A stretch of 64,000 nt of DNA from positions 2,277,793-2,341,792 of the forward strand of contig NZ_CP076718.1 of NCBI RefSeq assembly GCF_011682235.2. The letters are read 5' to 3'. How positions within the stretch are numbered: the stretch's first letter is position 1; each line of letters opens with the position of its first letter. This stretch comes from Rhodocaloribacter litoris (GTDB lineage: Bacteria; Bacteroidota; Rhodothermia; Rhodothermales; ISCAR-4553). Below the pieces are notes generated by a model. It ran no database searches. It was not told where the DNA came from and was given only the letters and a program-made list of their open reading frames with translations. Shown one piece after another: positions 16,816 to 25,521 of this stretch. The translations under genes were made by a program, and so were the position numbers.

Positions 16816-17814
16816 TCAGGCCTTTTCACCCGTTTCGGCGGTGCGGTAGCGTTCGGTCATGGCCTCGGCAAGCGCCAGGACCCGCTCCCGCAGCGGGGCC
16901 GGCTCGACGACGTACGCCTCGGCCCCGTAGCGCAGGAGCCACCCGGCCACATAGTCGAGATTTTCGAAATAGAACGTCACTTCGATTTCGTCGCCGCACG
17001 GTCGTTCCTCCTCGATGCGGGCCGGGATGGCCTGCCGGGCCCGCCGGTAGGCCCGCTTCGAGAAGCGAAGCGTGATGCGGCGGCTTGCCGTTCCGGCACC
17101 CCGCTCTTCGAGGTGCCGGGCCAGGTCGAACCCTTCCGGCCATTCGAAGCGCTCCATGAGCACATGCATCGAGCGGATACGGTCGAGCCGGAAGTTGCGG
17201 ATGTCTTCCCGGAGATGATCGAAGGCAATCAGGTTCCAGTGATCGGTGTAGTAGACGAGGCCGAGGGGGTCGACGCGGCGACGGGTCAGTTCGTCACGGC
17301 TTTCGACGTAATACTCCATGATGACGGCGCGTTGCCGGGCCACGGCCTCGCTGAGCCGGTACCATCGCCCCTCTTCCTCCTCCTCCTGCTGCACGGCGTG
17401 GAGCCAGTACGGGTCGAGGACCGTCCGGTCCCGAAGGCGATCGATGTATTCGCGGATCTCCCGGGGCAGAACGGACCGGATCTTCAGGGCCACCGCGTCG
17501 GCGTCTTCCCGGAGGGAGGCGTCGGACTGCAGTTTCATGAACTCGGTGCCCACGAGCAGGGTGGCCGCCTCACGGGCCGTGAGCATCAGCGGGGGCAACT
17601 GGTAGCCTTCCAGAATTTCATACCCGCCCCCTTCGGCATAGGTCAGCGGCACCCCCGACTCGCTCAGCGCCCGCAGGTCCCGGAAGATCGTTCGACGACT
17701 CACCCCGAAGTGCTCGGCGAGGTCGCGCGAGGTCATGTTCGGGCGATTCTGCAACAGGAGAATCGTGGCAAAAAGGCGCTCGGTGCGGTTGACCCGTCGT
17801 TCGTCGTTGCTCAT
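16816..17814 (-). CDS. WYL-domain transcriptional regulator (YafY type)
   Basis: A 332-residue regulator. The N-terminal DeoR-like helix-turn-helix is LQNRPNMTSRDLAEHFGVSRRTIFRDLRAL (given here in part: SRDLAEHFGVSRRTIFRDL, about 28-47). The WYL sensor domain sits in the middle (about 145-235), with DPLGLVYYTDHWNLIAFDHL as its core, and a WCX domain follows at the C-terminus. Ligand and targets are unknown; some WYL proteins respond to DNA damage or nucleic-acid ligands. It converges on mfd. Two copies of ATATGTGTGCC lie directly upstream and could be an autoregulatory operator. Confidence 0.88.
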   Translation of the reverse strand: MSNDERRVNRTERLFATILLLQNRPNMTSRDLAEHFGVSRRTIFRDLRALSESGVPLTYAEGGGYEILEGYQLPPLMLTAREAATLLVGTEFMKLQSDASLREDADAVALKIRSVLPREIREYIDRLRDRTVLDPYWLHAVQQEEEEEGRWYRLSEAVARQRAVIMEYYVESRDELTRRRVDPLGLVYYTDHWNLIAFDHLREDIRNFRLDRIRSMHVLMERFEWPEGFDLARHLEERGAGTASRRITLRFSKRAYRRARQAIPARIEEERPCGDEIEVTFYFENLDYVAGWLLRYGAEAYVVEPAPLRERVLALAEAMTERYRTAETGEKA

Positions 17815-17840
17815 GGCGGCTCTTTCGGCGTGCCCGGTGG

Positions 17841-17906
17841 ATATGTGTGCCTTCCCCGCTTTTCGTCCCCGAAAAGGGAAAATACGGGGTCGAAGATATG
17901 TGTGCC
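17841..17906. promoter_or_regulatory. Direct repeat upstream of the WYL regulator
   Basis: ATATGTGTGCC occurs at 17841-17851 and again at 17896-17906, both followed within a few bases by CCCC. The repeats lie 27-92 bp ahead of the regulator's start codon, a suitable place for an autoregulator operator. Function is inferred from position only. Confidence 0.35.
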
Positions 17907-18031
17907 AAGCCCCGGGAAATAAAAGTGTGGGGGGTCGGGTATGCGGCCAACCACCGCCGCTGCGTACCCTCTCTGAAACGCGGATGACCGCCCTGCCGCC
18001 GCCGCGGCAAGCGCCCGTACCCGCGTGCTTG

Positions 18032-18691
18032 CTACCCGGTGACCGTCACGATGTACTTCCCGGCGAAAAAGGGGCGATCGAGTAGCGGCTCCAGCGAAAA
18101 GGTTTCCACCCGGACAGACGGAAAGGCCTGTTGCAATGTTTCGATCTCGCCGGAGAGATCGCCGCCTTTGAGGCAGACGAGTCCCGGTGCCCAGGCGGCA
18201 GGATCGGGCGCGGCCGGCAGGGGGACGCATACAGCCCGGTGCCAGCGCCACAGCGTGGCAAGCGGCGCCGTGGCCCGCGACACCGAATAGTGGGTCCGGC
18301 CGGGCCAGTGCTCGGCCCGGCCATGCCAGGGATGCAGGTTGGCCAGCCCCAGCCGGCGGGCCATAGCCTGCACCGCCTGTACCTTCTTCCCCACCGCATC
18401 GACGGCATGCACGGCAACGTCCGGAAAGCGGATCGCCAGCGGGATCGCCGGCAGCCCGCCGCCGGTGCCCCAGTCCACCATCACGCTACCCGGCGGAAAA
18501 GCGCGCCAGGCCAGGGCCAGCGCATGCAACACGTGCCGTTCCTCGAACGCCTCGATCGTTTCACGTGAAACCAGGTTTACCTTCCGGTTGAACGCACGCA
18601 TCAACCGGCTGAACATCACCAGTTGCTCCCGCTGCGCGGCATTGAGGTCATCAAATGGATGCCACGAATTATGCACCATAAACGAACCCAT
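18032..18691 (-). CDS. rsmG: 16S rRNA (guanine-527-N7)-methyltransferase RsmG
   Basis: A 219-residue SAM-dependent methyltransferase of the small ribosomal subunit. RsmG signatures are NRKVNLVSRE...ERHVLHALAL near residue 40-60 and the SAM-binding loop VDWGTGGGLPAIPLAI (about 70-85), then VHAVDAVGKKVQAVQ. It is the last gene of the mnmE-mnmG-rsmG cluster, but lies 386 bp from mnmG, with its own upstream region. A parS-like site is embedded in the VSRET codons. In many bacteria parA-parB follow rsmG; here a WYL regulator does. Confidence 0.93.
   Translation of the reverse strand: MGSFMVHNSWHPFDDLNAAQREQLVMFSRLMRAFNRKVNLVSRETIEAFEERHVLHALALAWRAFPPGSVMVDWGTGGGLPAIPLAIRFPDVAVHAVDAVGKKVQAVQAMARRLGLANLHPWHGRAEHWPGRTHYSVSRATAPLATLWRWHRAVCVPLPAAPDPAAWAPGLVCLKGGDLSGEIETLQQAFPSVRVETFSLEPLLDRPFFAGKYIVTVTG
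18557..18572. promoter_or_regulatory. parS-like site inside rsmG
   Basis: CGTTTCACGTGAAACC matches the parS consensus at 14 of 16 positions and keeps the central 14-bp palindrome. It coincides with codons for Val-Ser-Arg-Glu-Thr of RsmG. Confidence 0.75.
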
Positions 18692-19076
18692 AATTGGGCA
18701 TATTCACAAAAACACTTCTCCGTACAGGACCGATCCCGAAAGCCTGTTTACCGGGCGTTTCACGTGAAACACATACCGCCATCCGAAACAGAAGTGACCT
18801 CGTCTGGCGGCTACCCCACCCGGCACATCGCTTTTTCGCGTGAAAAGCGCCAGTACGCGCTCTGTTCCGCCCTCCCGTACGCCACGAGAGGTCCGGAAAC
18901 ACCTGCCGGCCTCTTGCCACAGGCCACAATATATCGACCCGGCCATTTTGCGCCACCGCATCGGCACGTCACCCTTTCGACTCCAGTACGGCTCATGGAA
19001 AAGGGCCGCATTCCAAAATTATGAAAACGCATTTTAAAACATTAATAATGATATAAATTAAATCAAAAAATAGAGG
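18692..19076. other. rsmG-mnmG intergenic region with parS and AT-rich island
   Basis: No convincing gene here. It holds a parS site (18756-18771), a weak relative of it around 18828-18845 (TTTTTCGCGTGAAAAG), and a strongly AT-rich stretch of about 70 bp at 19011-19082 that contrasts with the GC-rich surroundings. Short ORFs on both strands lack ribosome-binding sites and family resemblance. Confidence 0.6.
18756..18771. promoter_or_regulatory. parS site (15 of 16 bases)
   Basis: CGTTTCACGTGAAACA differs from the perfect parS palindrome only at the first base. It lies upstream of rsmG in non-coding DNA. Confidence 0.85.
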
Positions 19077-20999
19077 CTATATCTGTGGCTCCCGGGCGAC
19101 CTCCTGCCGGTGCGGCATCCCACCGTACCGCTTCAAAAGCACCATGAGCACGGAAATGTCGGCGGGGCTGACACCGCTGATGCGGGAGGCCTGTCCCAGG
19201 TTCTCGGGCTGGATCTTGCTCAGCTTCTCCCGCGCCTCCATCGTGATGTTCGTGACGGCGTGGTAGTCGAAGCCGGGCGGGATGGACCAGGCTTCGAGAC
19301 GGCTCATCTTCTCGACCATCTCGCGCTCGCGCTCCAGGTAGCCCTCGTACTTGAGGTCGATCTCGACGAGCGTCTCGGTGGGCTCCAGCCCCGGGGCGGG
19401 GACGACGAGCTCGTCGCGGCGGCCCAGGTGGGCGATCAGCGCGGCCAGGTCGACCTCGGGGCGGAGGGCCAGCCGGACAAGCCGCTCCGGCTCGGTGAGG
19501 GGCGAGGTGCCGACGTGCTCCAGGTAGCCGTTGACCTCCTCAGGGCGAACGGTGGTGGCCTCGAGGGCGCGGCGCGTGGCCGCCAGCGCCTCCTTCTTCC
19601 GGAGCATCCGCTCGTAGCGCTCGCGCGAGGCGAGCCCCAGCCGGTAGCCGGTCTCGGTCAGGCGCAGGTCGGCGTTGTCCTGCCGCAGCAGGATGCGGTG
19701 CTCGGCCCGCGAGGTGAACATCCGGTAGGGCTCGTCGGTGCCCTTGGCCACCAGGTCGTCGATGAGCACGCCGATGTAGGCCTCGGAGCGCTTCAGCACG
19801 AGCGGGGCCTCGCCCCGGAGCCGCTGCACCGCGTTGATCCCGGCGATGAGCCCCTGCGCCGCCGCCTCCTCGTACCCGGTGGTGCCGTTGATCTGCCCGG
19901 CGAAGAACAGCCCTTCCACCCGCTTCGTCTCCAGGCTGTACCGCACCTGATACGGTGGGAAATAGTCGTATTCGATGGCATAGCCGGGGCGGAGCAGGTG
20001 CACCTTTTCGAGGCCGGGCACCCGGCGCAACGCCGCGAACTGCACCTCCTCGGGCAGGCTCGTCGAGAAGCCGTTGACGTACACCTCCTCGGTGTCCCAG
20101 CCCTCGGGTTCGAGGAAGATCTGGTGGCGCTCTTTCGCGGCGAAGCGGTCGATCTTGTCCTCGATGGAGGGACAGTAGCGAGGGCCGCGCCCCCGGATGC
20201 GCCCGGCAAACATGGGGCTGCGGTCGAAGCCGGTGCGGAGGAGGGCGTGCACCTCGGGGTTGGTGTAGGTGAGCCAGCAACTCCGCTGGCGGGCCGGCAG
20301 GGCGTCCGTCATGAACGAGAAGGGGCGGGGGTCGGGGTCGCCGGGCTGCTCCTCGAGAGCGGTGTAGTCGATGGTGCGGCCGTCGACGCGGGGGGGGGTG
20401 CCGGTCTTGAGGCGGCCGCTCTCGAAGCCGAGGCGTTCGAGGGAGGCGGTGAGGCCCGTCGAGGCGCGCTCGCCCATGCGGCCGCCGCCGTACTGCCGCT
20501 CGCCGATGTGGATGACGCCGTTCATGAACGTGCCGCTCGTCAGGATGACGGCGCGGGCGTGGAAGGTCTGGCCGAGTTGCGTCCGCACGCCGGCCACCCG
20601 CCCGTCCTCTACGAGCACGTCGGTGACCATGTCCGCCCGCATGAACAGGCCCGGGATGGCCTCGAGCTCCTGCCGGACGGCCTCGGCGTAGCGCAGGCGG
20701 TCGCACTGGGCGCGGGGGCTCCACACGGCCGGGCCCTTGCGGCGGTTGAGCATGCGGAACTGGAGGCCGGCGCGGTCGGTGACGCGGCCCATCAGCCCGC
20801 CCAGGGCGTCGATCTCGCGGGCGATCTGCCCCTTCCCGATGCCGCCGATGGCCGGGTTGCACGACATCTTCCCGATGGCCTCCAGGTTCATCGTGACGAG
20901 CAGCGTGCGCGCGCCCATCCGGGCCGCCGCCGCGGCCGCCTCGCTCCCGGCGTGCCCCCCGCCGACGACGATGACGTCATAGGTGAAATAATCGGTCAT
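19077..20999 (-). CDS. mnmG: tRNA uridine-34 carboxymethylaminomethyl enzyme MnmG (GidA)
   Basis: A 640-residue FAD protein. The dinucleotide-binding motif is VIVVGGGHAGSEAAAAAARMG (13-18 is GGGHAG), followed by the family signature KMSCNPAIGGIGKGQI and later GQINGTTGYEEAAAQGLIAG. With MnmE it installs the cmnm5 group on the wobble uridine of several tRNAs. Length equals the long form (about 620-650). It directly follows mnmE on the minus strand, about 150 bp apart. Confidence 0.97.
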   Translation of the reverse strand: MTDYFTYDVIVVGGGHAGSEAAAAAARMGARTLLVTMNLEAIGKMSCNPAIGGIGKGQIAREIDALGGLMGRVTDRAGLQFRMLNRRKGPAVWSPRAQCDRLRYAEAVRQELEAIPGLFMRADMVTDVLVEDGRVAGVRTQLGQTFHARAVILTSGTFMNGVIHIGERQYGGGRMGERASTGLTASLERLGFESGRLKTGTPPRVDGRTIDYTALEEQPGDPDPRPFSFMTDALPARQRSCWLTYTNPEVHALLRTGFDRSPMFAGRIRGRGPRYCPSIEDKIDRFAAKERHQIFLEPEGWDTEEVYVNGFSTSLPEEVQFAALRRVPGLEKVHLLRPGYAIEYDYFPPYQVRYSLETKRVEGLFFAGQINGTTGYEEAAAQGLIAGINAVQRLRGEAPLVLKRSEAYIGVLIDDLVAKGTDEPYRMFTSRAEHRILLRQDNADLRLTETGYRLGLASRERYERMLRKKEALAATRRALEATTVRPEEVNGYLEHVGTSPLTEPERLVRLALRPEVDLAALIAHLGRRDELVVPAPGLEPTETLVEIDLKYEGYLEREREMVEKMSRLEAWSIPPGFDYHAVTNITMEAREKLSKIQPENLGQASRISGVSPADISVLMVLLKRYGGMPHRQEVAREPQI

Positions 21000-21152
21000 G
21001 GTATGGAAGATCTCGTGTTGCGGGTTCGCTTCGTTGCGCCGGCCATCGACGCGGAATACGCTTTTCTGCTTTTAACGCTTTGTGGCAAACAACGGCTGTC
21101 CTCCGCCCTTGATCCGCGAGGACCTGCGGCGAAAGGGACGCCTCGCCCGAGG

Positions 21153-22544
21153 TCACTTCCCGATACAGAAGCGGGAGAAGATCTGGTCGAGCACGTCTTC
21201 GGTGGTGACGGCACCGGTGATGGCGCCGAGCTCGTGGAGGGCCGTGCGGAGGTCGAGGGCGAGGGTGTCGCCGGAGGCGCCGGCATCGAAGGCCCGGCGT
21301 GCGGCGCGGACGGCGTCGAGGGCCCGGCGCAGGTGGGCACGGTGGCGCTGGTTCATGACCACGGGCGAGGCGTCGGCCCGGCTGAGGTCGTCGCCCACGG
21401 CGGCCACGAGGGCGTCGACGAGCGGCGCCAGGGCGGCGGCGTCCGACGTGGCGTCGCGGGCCGAGAGGGGCAGGAACGTGCCGTCCAGCCCTTCGGGCGG
21501 CCCGATCCGGCCCGGCACGAGGTCCCGCTTGTTGCCGACGACGAGCACCCGCAGCGCCGGCCGGGTGTGCCGGATCTCCCGCAGGAACGCCGCCTCTTCG
21601 GCGTCGAGGCCACGCGTCAGGTCGTAGACGTAGACGAGCACATCGCCGGCCTCGATGGAGCGGCGGGCGCGGCGCACCCCTTCGGCCTCGATGGCGTCGG
21701 CGGTCTGGCGCAGCCCGGCGGTGTCGACGAAGCGGAAGCGCAGCCCCCGGATCTCGGCCTCGGCCTCGATTTCGTCGCGGGTGGTGCCGGGCACATCGCT
21801 GACGATGGCCCGCTCCCGCCCCACGAGCGCGTTGAGCAGCGTCGATTTGCCCGCGTTCGGCCGCCCGCCGATGACCACCGTGACGCCGTCGCGCAGGAGC
21901 ACCCCGAGCCGGTACGAGTCCAGCAGGCCGGAGAGCGTCGCCTCGCTCTCGTCCAGGAGGTGCAGGAGCCGCTCCCGGTCGGCAAACTCGACGTCCTCCT
22001 CGGCGAAGTCGAGCTCGAGTTCGACGTAGGCGCAGAGTTCGAGCAATTCCTCGCGGAGGCGAGCCAGGCCGGCCGAATAGCGTCCCTGCAGGTGGGCCAG
22101 CGAGACCCGGTGCGCCAGCGTGGAGCCGGCGTGGATGAGGTCGGCGACGGCCTCGGCCTGGGCCAGGTCGAGCTTGCCGTTGAGGAAGGCCCGCTGCGTG
22201 AACTCGCCCGGGGCGGCCATCCGGGCGCCGTGGGCCAGCAGGCTCTCCAGGATGAGCTGCGGGGCGAAGTCACCGCCGTGGCACGAGACCTCCACCACGT
22301 CCTCGCCCGTGGCCGAGTGCGGCGCCCGGAAGACGGTGACCACCACCTGGTCGATCTCCGCGCCGTCCGGCGCCAGCAGGTAACCCACGTGGGCCGTGTG
22401 CGAGGGCACGGCTGTCAGATCCTTCCCCCGGAAACACGCATTCACGACGGACACCGCTTCAGGCCCCGAGACGCGGAGGACGGCCAGGGCGGCGCGGCCC
22501 CGCGCCGTAGCCAGGGCGGCTATCGTGTCCTCGGCATGACGCAT
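21153..22544 (-). CDS. mnmE: tRNA modification GTPase MnmE (TrmE)
   Basis: 463 residues. The open frame extends far upstream inside yidC, but homology starts at MRHAEDTIAALATARG. It has an N-terminal tetrahydrofolate-binding domain, then a helical domain, with an inserted G domain: G1 GRPNAGKSTLLNAL, G2/G3 PGTTRDE and DTAGLR, G4 NKRD. The C-terminus ends in the family hallmark FCIGK with its essential Cys. It is the MnmG partner in cmnm5U34 synthesis and sits between yidC (38 bp) and mnmG. Confidence 0.97.
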   Translation of the reverse strand: MRHAEDTIAALATARGRAALAVLRVSGPEAVSVVNACFRGKDLTAVPSHTAHVGYLLAPDGAEIDQVVVTVFRAPHSATGEDVVEVSCHGGDFAPQLILESLLAHGARMAAPGEFTQRAFLNGKLDLAQAEAVADLIHAGSTLAHRVSLAHLQGRYSAGLARLREELLELCAYVELELDFAEEDVEFADRERLLHLLDESEATLSGLLDSYRLGVLLRDGVTVVIGGRPNAGKSTLLNALVGRERAIVSDVPGTTRDEIEAEAEIRGLRFRFVDTAGLRQTADAIEAEGVRRARRSIEAGDVLVYVYDLTRGLDAEEAAFLREIRHTRPALRVLVVGNKRDLVPGRIGPPEGLDGTFLPLSARDATSDAAALAPLVDALVAAVGDDLSRADASPVVMNQRHRAHLRRALDAVRAARRAFDAGASGDTLALDLRTALHELGAITGAVTTEDVLDQIFSRFCIGK

Positions 22545-22582
22545 GGCGGGCGGAAAATCCTGAAAGCAATCCGTCACCCCGG

Positions 22583-24397
22583 TCAGGAGCGGATCTTCTT
22601 CCCGCCTTTCCCGGACCGGGCCTTGCCCCGCCGGCCCTTCCCCTTGCGCGTCACCGCCCGGGCGTCCTGCGGATCGCCCTTCCCGTTGGCGGCGGCCCCC
22701 GCTTCCTTTTCCTTCTCCAGCGAGCGGTTGATGAACTTCTGCTGGATGGCCGTGAGCACGTTGTAGCAGAGGTAGTAGAGGCTCAGCCCCGAAGACAGCC
22801 GGTTGAAGATGGCGAAGATCATCACGGGGAAGATATAGGTGAAGATCTTCATCTGGGGGTTGGTGGGCGTCGAGGACATCTGGATGCGCATCTGCACGAT
22901 CATCGAGATGCCCATGAGCAGGGTAAAGCCGGCCACGAAGTCGCCGTAGAGCGGGATGGAGAAGGGCAGGTGGAGGATGGCGTCCGGCGCGGAGAGGTCG
23001 TGCGCCCAGAGGAAGCCCTTTTGCCGGATCTCGATGGCCTGCGGGAGGAACTGCCAGAGGGCGATGATGATCGGGTACTGCAACAGCATCGGGAGGCAGC
23101 CACCGAGCGGGTTGACGCCCGTCTCCTTGTACAGCTTCATCATCGCCTCCTGCTGCTTCTGCGGGTTGTCCGCATACTTCTCCTTGATGGCCTCCATCTT
23201 CGGCTGGAGCTCGCGCATCCGGGCCATGCTCCGGTAGGACGATTTCGTCAGCGGGTAGACGGCCAGCTTGACCAGGAGGGCCAGGACGATGATGACCAGG
23301 CCGTAGTTGGGCAGAACGCCGCCGAGCAGGGCGAAGAGCGGAATGAAGACGAACTTGGCCAGGGGCCGGGTCATCCACTCGAAGGCGTCCCAGCCGTAGT
23401 CCACCATGTCGTAGAGCCCGAGCCCGTAGTCGGCCAGGCGGAGGTACTCCATCGGGCCGATGTACAGGCGGAAGGCATCGGCCCCCGTCTCCGGAAACGG
23501 CATCAACAGGCTGACGGCGTAATCCTCACGGAGGGAAGGCGTTCCGGGTTCACCGAGGCGCTCGCCGAGGAGCTCGGCCCCGCGCGTGGTACCGTCGGGG
23601 ATCACGACGGCGGTAAAGTAGGTGTTTTTGACGGCAACCCAGTCGACCTGCCCGCGCAGCGTGGCTTCCTGATACGCATCCGAGTTCAGGTCGATGTATT
23701 CCACCTCCCCGCCGCTGCGGGCATAGGCGCCGGCGCGCTGCGCTTCCTGCTCGGGATCGCCTTCCGTATGCGGGATGCCGCCGTCCCACATCAGCTCGTA
23801 GCCCAGGCTGGTCTCGAACGTGGCCGCGCCCTCCTGCTCGACGCTGAGCTGCACCTCGTATTCTTCCGGAACGAAGGTATAGGTCTGCGTAATCGCCCCC
23901 TCGCCCACGGTGGCCCGGAACGAGAGGGTGGCGGGTCCGTCGTGCACTTCCAGCCGGTCCCCCCCGATGCTCGGGGTGAAGAAGAAGTTGCGCGTGTCGA
24001 CGACGCGGTTGTTCGGGGTGGTGAAGACCAGGGCCAGGGCACCGGTTTTCGTCGTGTCGATGAGCTGGACGGGGTCCTCGCTGCCGGCCTTGCGGTACTT
24101 CTTCAGCGTGAACGAGACGAGGGTGGCCCCCTTCGTGGAAAAGCGCGCCTCATAGAGGTCGGTCTCGACGGTGATGAAGCGCTCCTCCCCTTCGGTGGCG
24201 CCGGCGATCGTCGAGTCGACCGGCGGCGTGCGGCGGCGCGGCGGCGGTTCGTCCTCCACCGGCGGCGGCTCGACGGCAACCAGCGAATCCCCCGCGGCCG
24301 GCCCGGCGGGGGGAGGCGGCGGGGGCGTGAGCCACGTCAGCCACACGATCATGATCAGGGCGATGAGAACGGTGGCGATGACGACGTTACGATCCAC
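22583..24397 (-). CDS. yidC: Membrane protein insertase YidC
   Basis: A 604-residue Oxa1/YidC-family insertase. A first membrane segment (about 5-24) and a Pro-rich linker precede a large periplasmic domain (about 60-350), then five conserved membrane segments. The C1 cytoplasmic loop reads MARMRELQPKMEAIKEKYAD, followed by GVNPLGGCLPMLLQYPI. The tail is strongly basic (Lys/Arg/Gly), as is common where YidC contacts the ribosome. It inserts and folds inner-membrane proteins with or without SecYEG. It sits in the canonical order rpmH-rnpA-yidC-mnmE. Confidence 0.97.
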   Translation of the reverse strand: MDRNVVIATVLIALIMIVWLTWLTPPPPPPAGPAAGDSLVAVEPPPVEDEPPPRRRTPPVDSTIAGATEGEERFITVETDLYEARFSTKGATLVSFTLKKYRKAGSEDPVQLIDTTKTGALALVFTTPNNRVVDTRNFFFTPSIGGDRLEVHDGPATLSFRATVGEGAITQTYTFVPEEYEVQLSVEQEGAATFETSLGYELMWDGGIPHTEGDPEQEAQRAGAYARSGGEVEYIDLNSDAYQEATLRGQVDWVAVKNTYFTAVVIPDGTTRGAELLGERLGEPGTPSLREDYAVSLLMPFPETGADAFRLYIGPMEYLRLADYGLGLYDMVDYGWDAFEWMTRPLAKFVFIPLFALLGGVLPNYGLVIIVLALLVKLAVYPLTKSSYRSMARMRELQPKMEAIKEKYADNPQKQQEAMMKLYKETGVNPLGGCLPMLLQYPIIIALWQFLPQAIEIRQKGFLWAHDLSAPDAILHLPFSIPLYGDFVAGFTLLMGISMIVQMRIQMSSTPTNPQMKIFTYIFPVMIFAIFNRLSSGLSLYYLCYNVLTAIQQKFINRSLEKEKEAGAAANGKGDPQDARAVTRKGKGRRGKARSGKGGKKIRS

Positions 24398-24514
24398 GGT
24401 CGAGACTCCAGGTGGGAAAAGAGGGCTAAGACAAAGAGAATAGGCGGGTTAGAAAAGACGGGGACGGCGAAAGGTACGAGAGGTCCGGGGGGCTGTTCCG
24501 CGCTCATGGAAGTT

Positions 24515-24946
24515 TCATGCCGGCGGCGAGCCCGCTTCCAGCCGCATCACCAGTTTTCGCAGGGCCGCCGGCAGATCCCGGGGAACACGACGGCGGGCCG
24601 TGGCGGGGTCGCCCCGGTAGAGCACCATGAGCGTAAGGGTCTCGTCCCGTCGTGAAAAGAGGTCTATCAGGCCGGCCTGGTGCACCCGATAGACCTCTCG
24701 CAGGATTCGTTTGACCCGGTTCCGCACCACGGCCGGACGCGCGCCTCGCCCGGCCGAAAAGCCGACCTGCACCGGCACCGGCTGCCCCACCTCCCGGCGG
24801 TCGACCACACGGTACAGCAAGCGCACGCTTCCGACGGCGAGCGAACCGACGTCACCCCGGTTGCGGTCGAAGAGCGGTCGGATGAGACGCTGCCGTTTCA
24901 GGCGCATCGCACGGGGCAGGCGGCGGAACCGGTCACGCCCCGGCAC
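24515..24946 (-). CDS. rnpA: Ribonuclease P protein component
   Basis: About 143 residues from a GTG start two bases after the rpmH stop; an internal ATG at 24907 (MRLKRQRLIRPLF) would give the more usual length of about 130. The RNR motif ARPAVVRNRVKRILREVYR identifies it, with the N-terminal substrate-binding region RLIRPLFDRNRGD. The protein helps RNase P RNA bind pre-tRNA leaders. It is flanked by rpmH and yidC as in most bacteria. Neither candidate start has a clear Shine-Dalgarno, consistent with coupling to rpmH. Confidence 0.93.
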   Translation of the reverse strand: MPGRDRFRRLPRAMRLKRQRLIRPLFDRNRGDVGSLAVGSVRLLYRVVDRREVGQPVPVQVGFSAGRGARPAVVRNRVKRILREVYRVHQAGLIDLFSRRDETLTLMVLYRGDPATARRRVPRDLPAALRKLVMRLEAGSPPA

Positions 24947-24948
24947 GG

Positions 24949-25104
24949 CTACTTGCCACTCCGGGCATCGCTGACGGTCAGGCGCTTGCGTCCCTTGGCC
25001 CGGCGTCGCGCCAGCACCTGCCGGCCCTTTTTCGTCTTCATGCGCGCCCGGAACCCGTGCTTGTTGGCCCGCTTCCGGCGACTCGGCTGATACGTACGTT
25101 TCAT
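24949..25104 (-). CDS. rpmH: 50S ribosomal protein L34
   Basis: 51 residues starting [18 protein letters not shown], the near-invariant L34 N-terminus; an upstream in-frame start is not supported by homology. Very basic, binds 23S rRNA. First gene of the rpmH-rnpA-yidC-mnmE-mnmG cluster. A possible promoter lies in the 150 bp between it and the divergent tRNA genes. Confidence 0.97.
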   Translation of the reverse strand: MKRTYQPSRRKRANKHGFRARMKTKKGRQVLARRRAKGRKRLTVSDARSGK

Positions 25105-25253
25105 GTCGTTCTCAACGGGATGGCTCTTCAGAAACAAGGGGGGATCTTACCGCCGACCAGAACCCCGGGTTCGGATCCCGCTTCCCCTTCATTCTCTTTT
25201 CGATAAAGGGCAGTCAAAATAAGGAACCCCGTGCAAAAATCAACGTGAACAGC

Positions 25254-25282
25254 TTGACTTTCATGCAAAGTCGATTTAAAAT
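25254..25282 (+). promoter_or_regulatory. Sigma-70-type promoter for the tRNA pair
   Basis: TTGACT and TAAAAT are separated by exactly 17 bp, and the tRNA-Gly 5' end begins 12 bp after the -10 box. Spacing and match are close to the bacterial housekeeping consensus. Confidence 0.8.
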
Positions 25283-25294
25283 GCGGGTCCTTTC

Positions 25295-25370
25295 GCGGGA
25301 ATAGCTCAGTTGGTAGAGCATCAGCTTCCCAAGCTGAGGGTCGCGGGTTCGAGTCCCGTTTCCCGCTCCA
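25295..25370 (+). tRNA. tRNA-Gly (anticodon CCC)
   Basis: A 76-nt cloverleaf. The acceptor stem GCGGGAA pairs with TTCCCGC, and CCA is encoded at the 3' end. D-arm GCTC...GAGC, anticodon loop TTCCCAA giving anticodon CCC (reads GGG), T-arm with TTCGAGT. A strong promoter lies just ahead, and tRNA-Val follows 32 bp later. Confidence 0.95.
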
Positions 25371-25402
25371 CACCGGCCGCTTCGTGCGGCCAATTTGTTT
25401 TT

Positions 25403-25476
25403 GGGCGATTAGCTCAGCCGGTTAGAGCGCCTGCCTTACAAGCAGGAGGTCGCTGGTTCGAATCCAGCATCGCCCA
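25403..25476 (+). tRNA. tRNA-Val (anticodon TAC)
   Basis: The acceptor stem GGGCGAT pairs with ATCGCCC, discriminator A, and CCA is not encoded. Anticodon stem CCTGC/GCAGG encloses loop CTTACAA, anticodon TAC (reads GUA and wobbles). T-loop TTCGAAT. Probably cotranscribed with tRNA-Gly. Confidence 0.95.
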
Positions 25477-25521
25477 CCCGGAAACGCCCCGAAACCGGCC
25501 CCTGCAGCCTGTTTCCATCCT

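Noticed and set aside
12984-16829. 1281-codon open frame on the minus strand
   Set aside because: Antisense shadow of mfd; GC-rich codons keep the opposite strand open. Its translation is low-complexity Gly/Asp/Val/Glu-rich with no domain.
18828-18845. Another parS (TTTTTCGCGTGAAAAG region)
   Set aside because: Centre is CGCG instead of CACGTG, which ParB needs; may be a coincidence or a decayed site.
19110-22766. 1218-codon open frame on the plus strand
   Set aside because: Antisense to mnmG and mnmE, both secure; composition is typical of a shadow.
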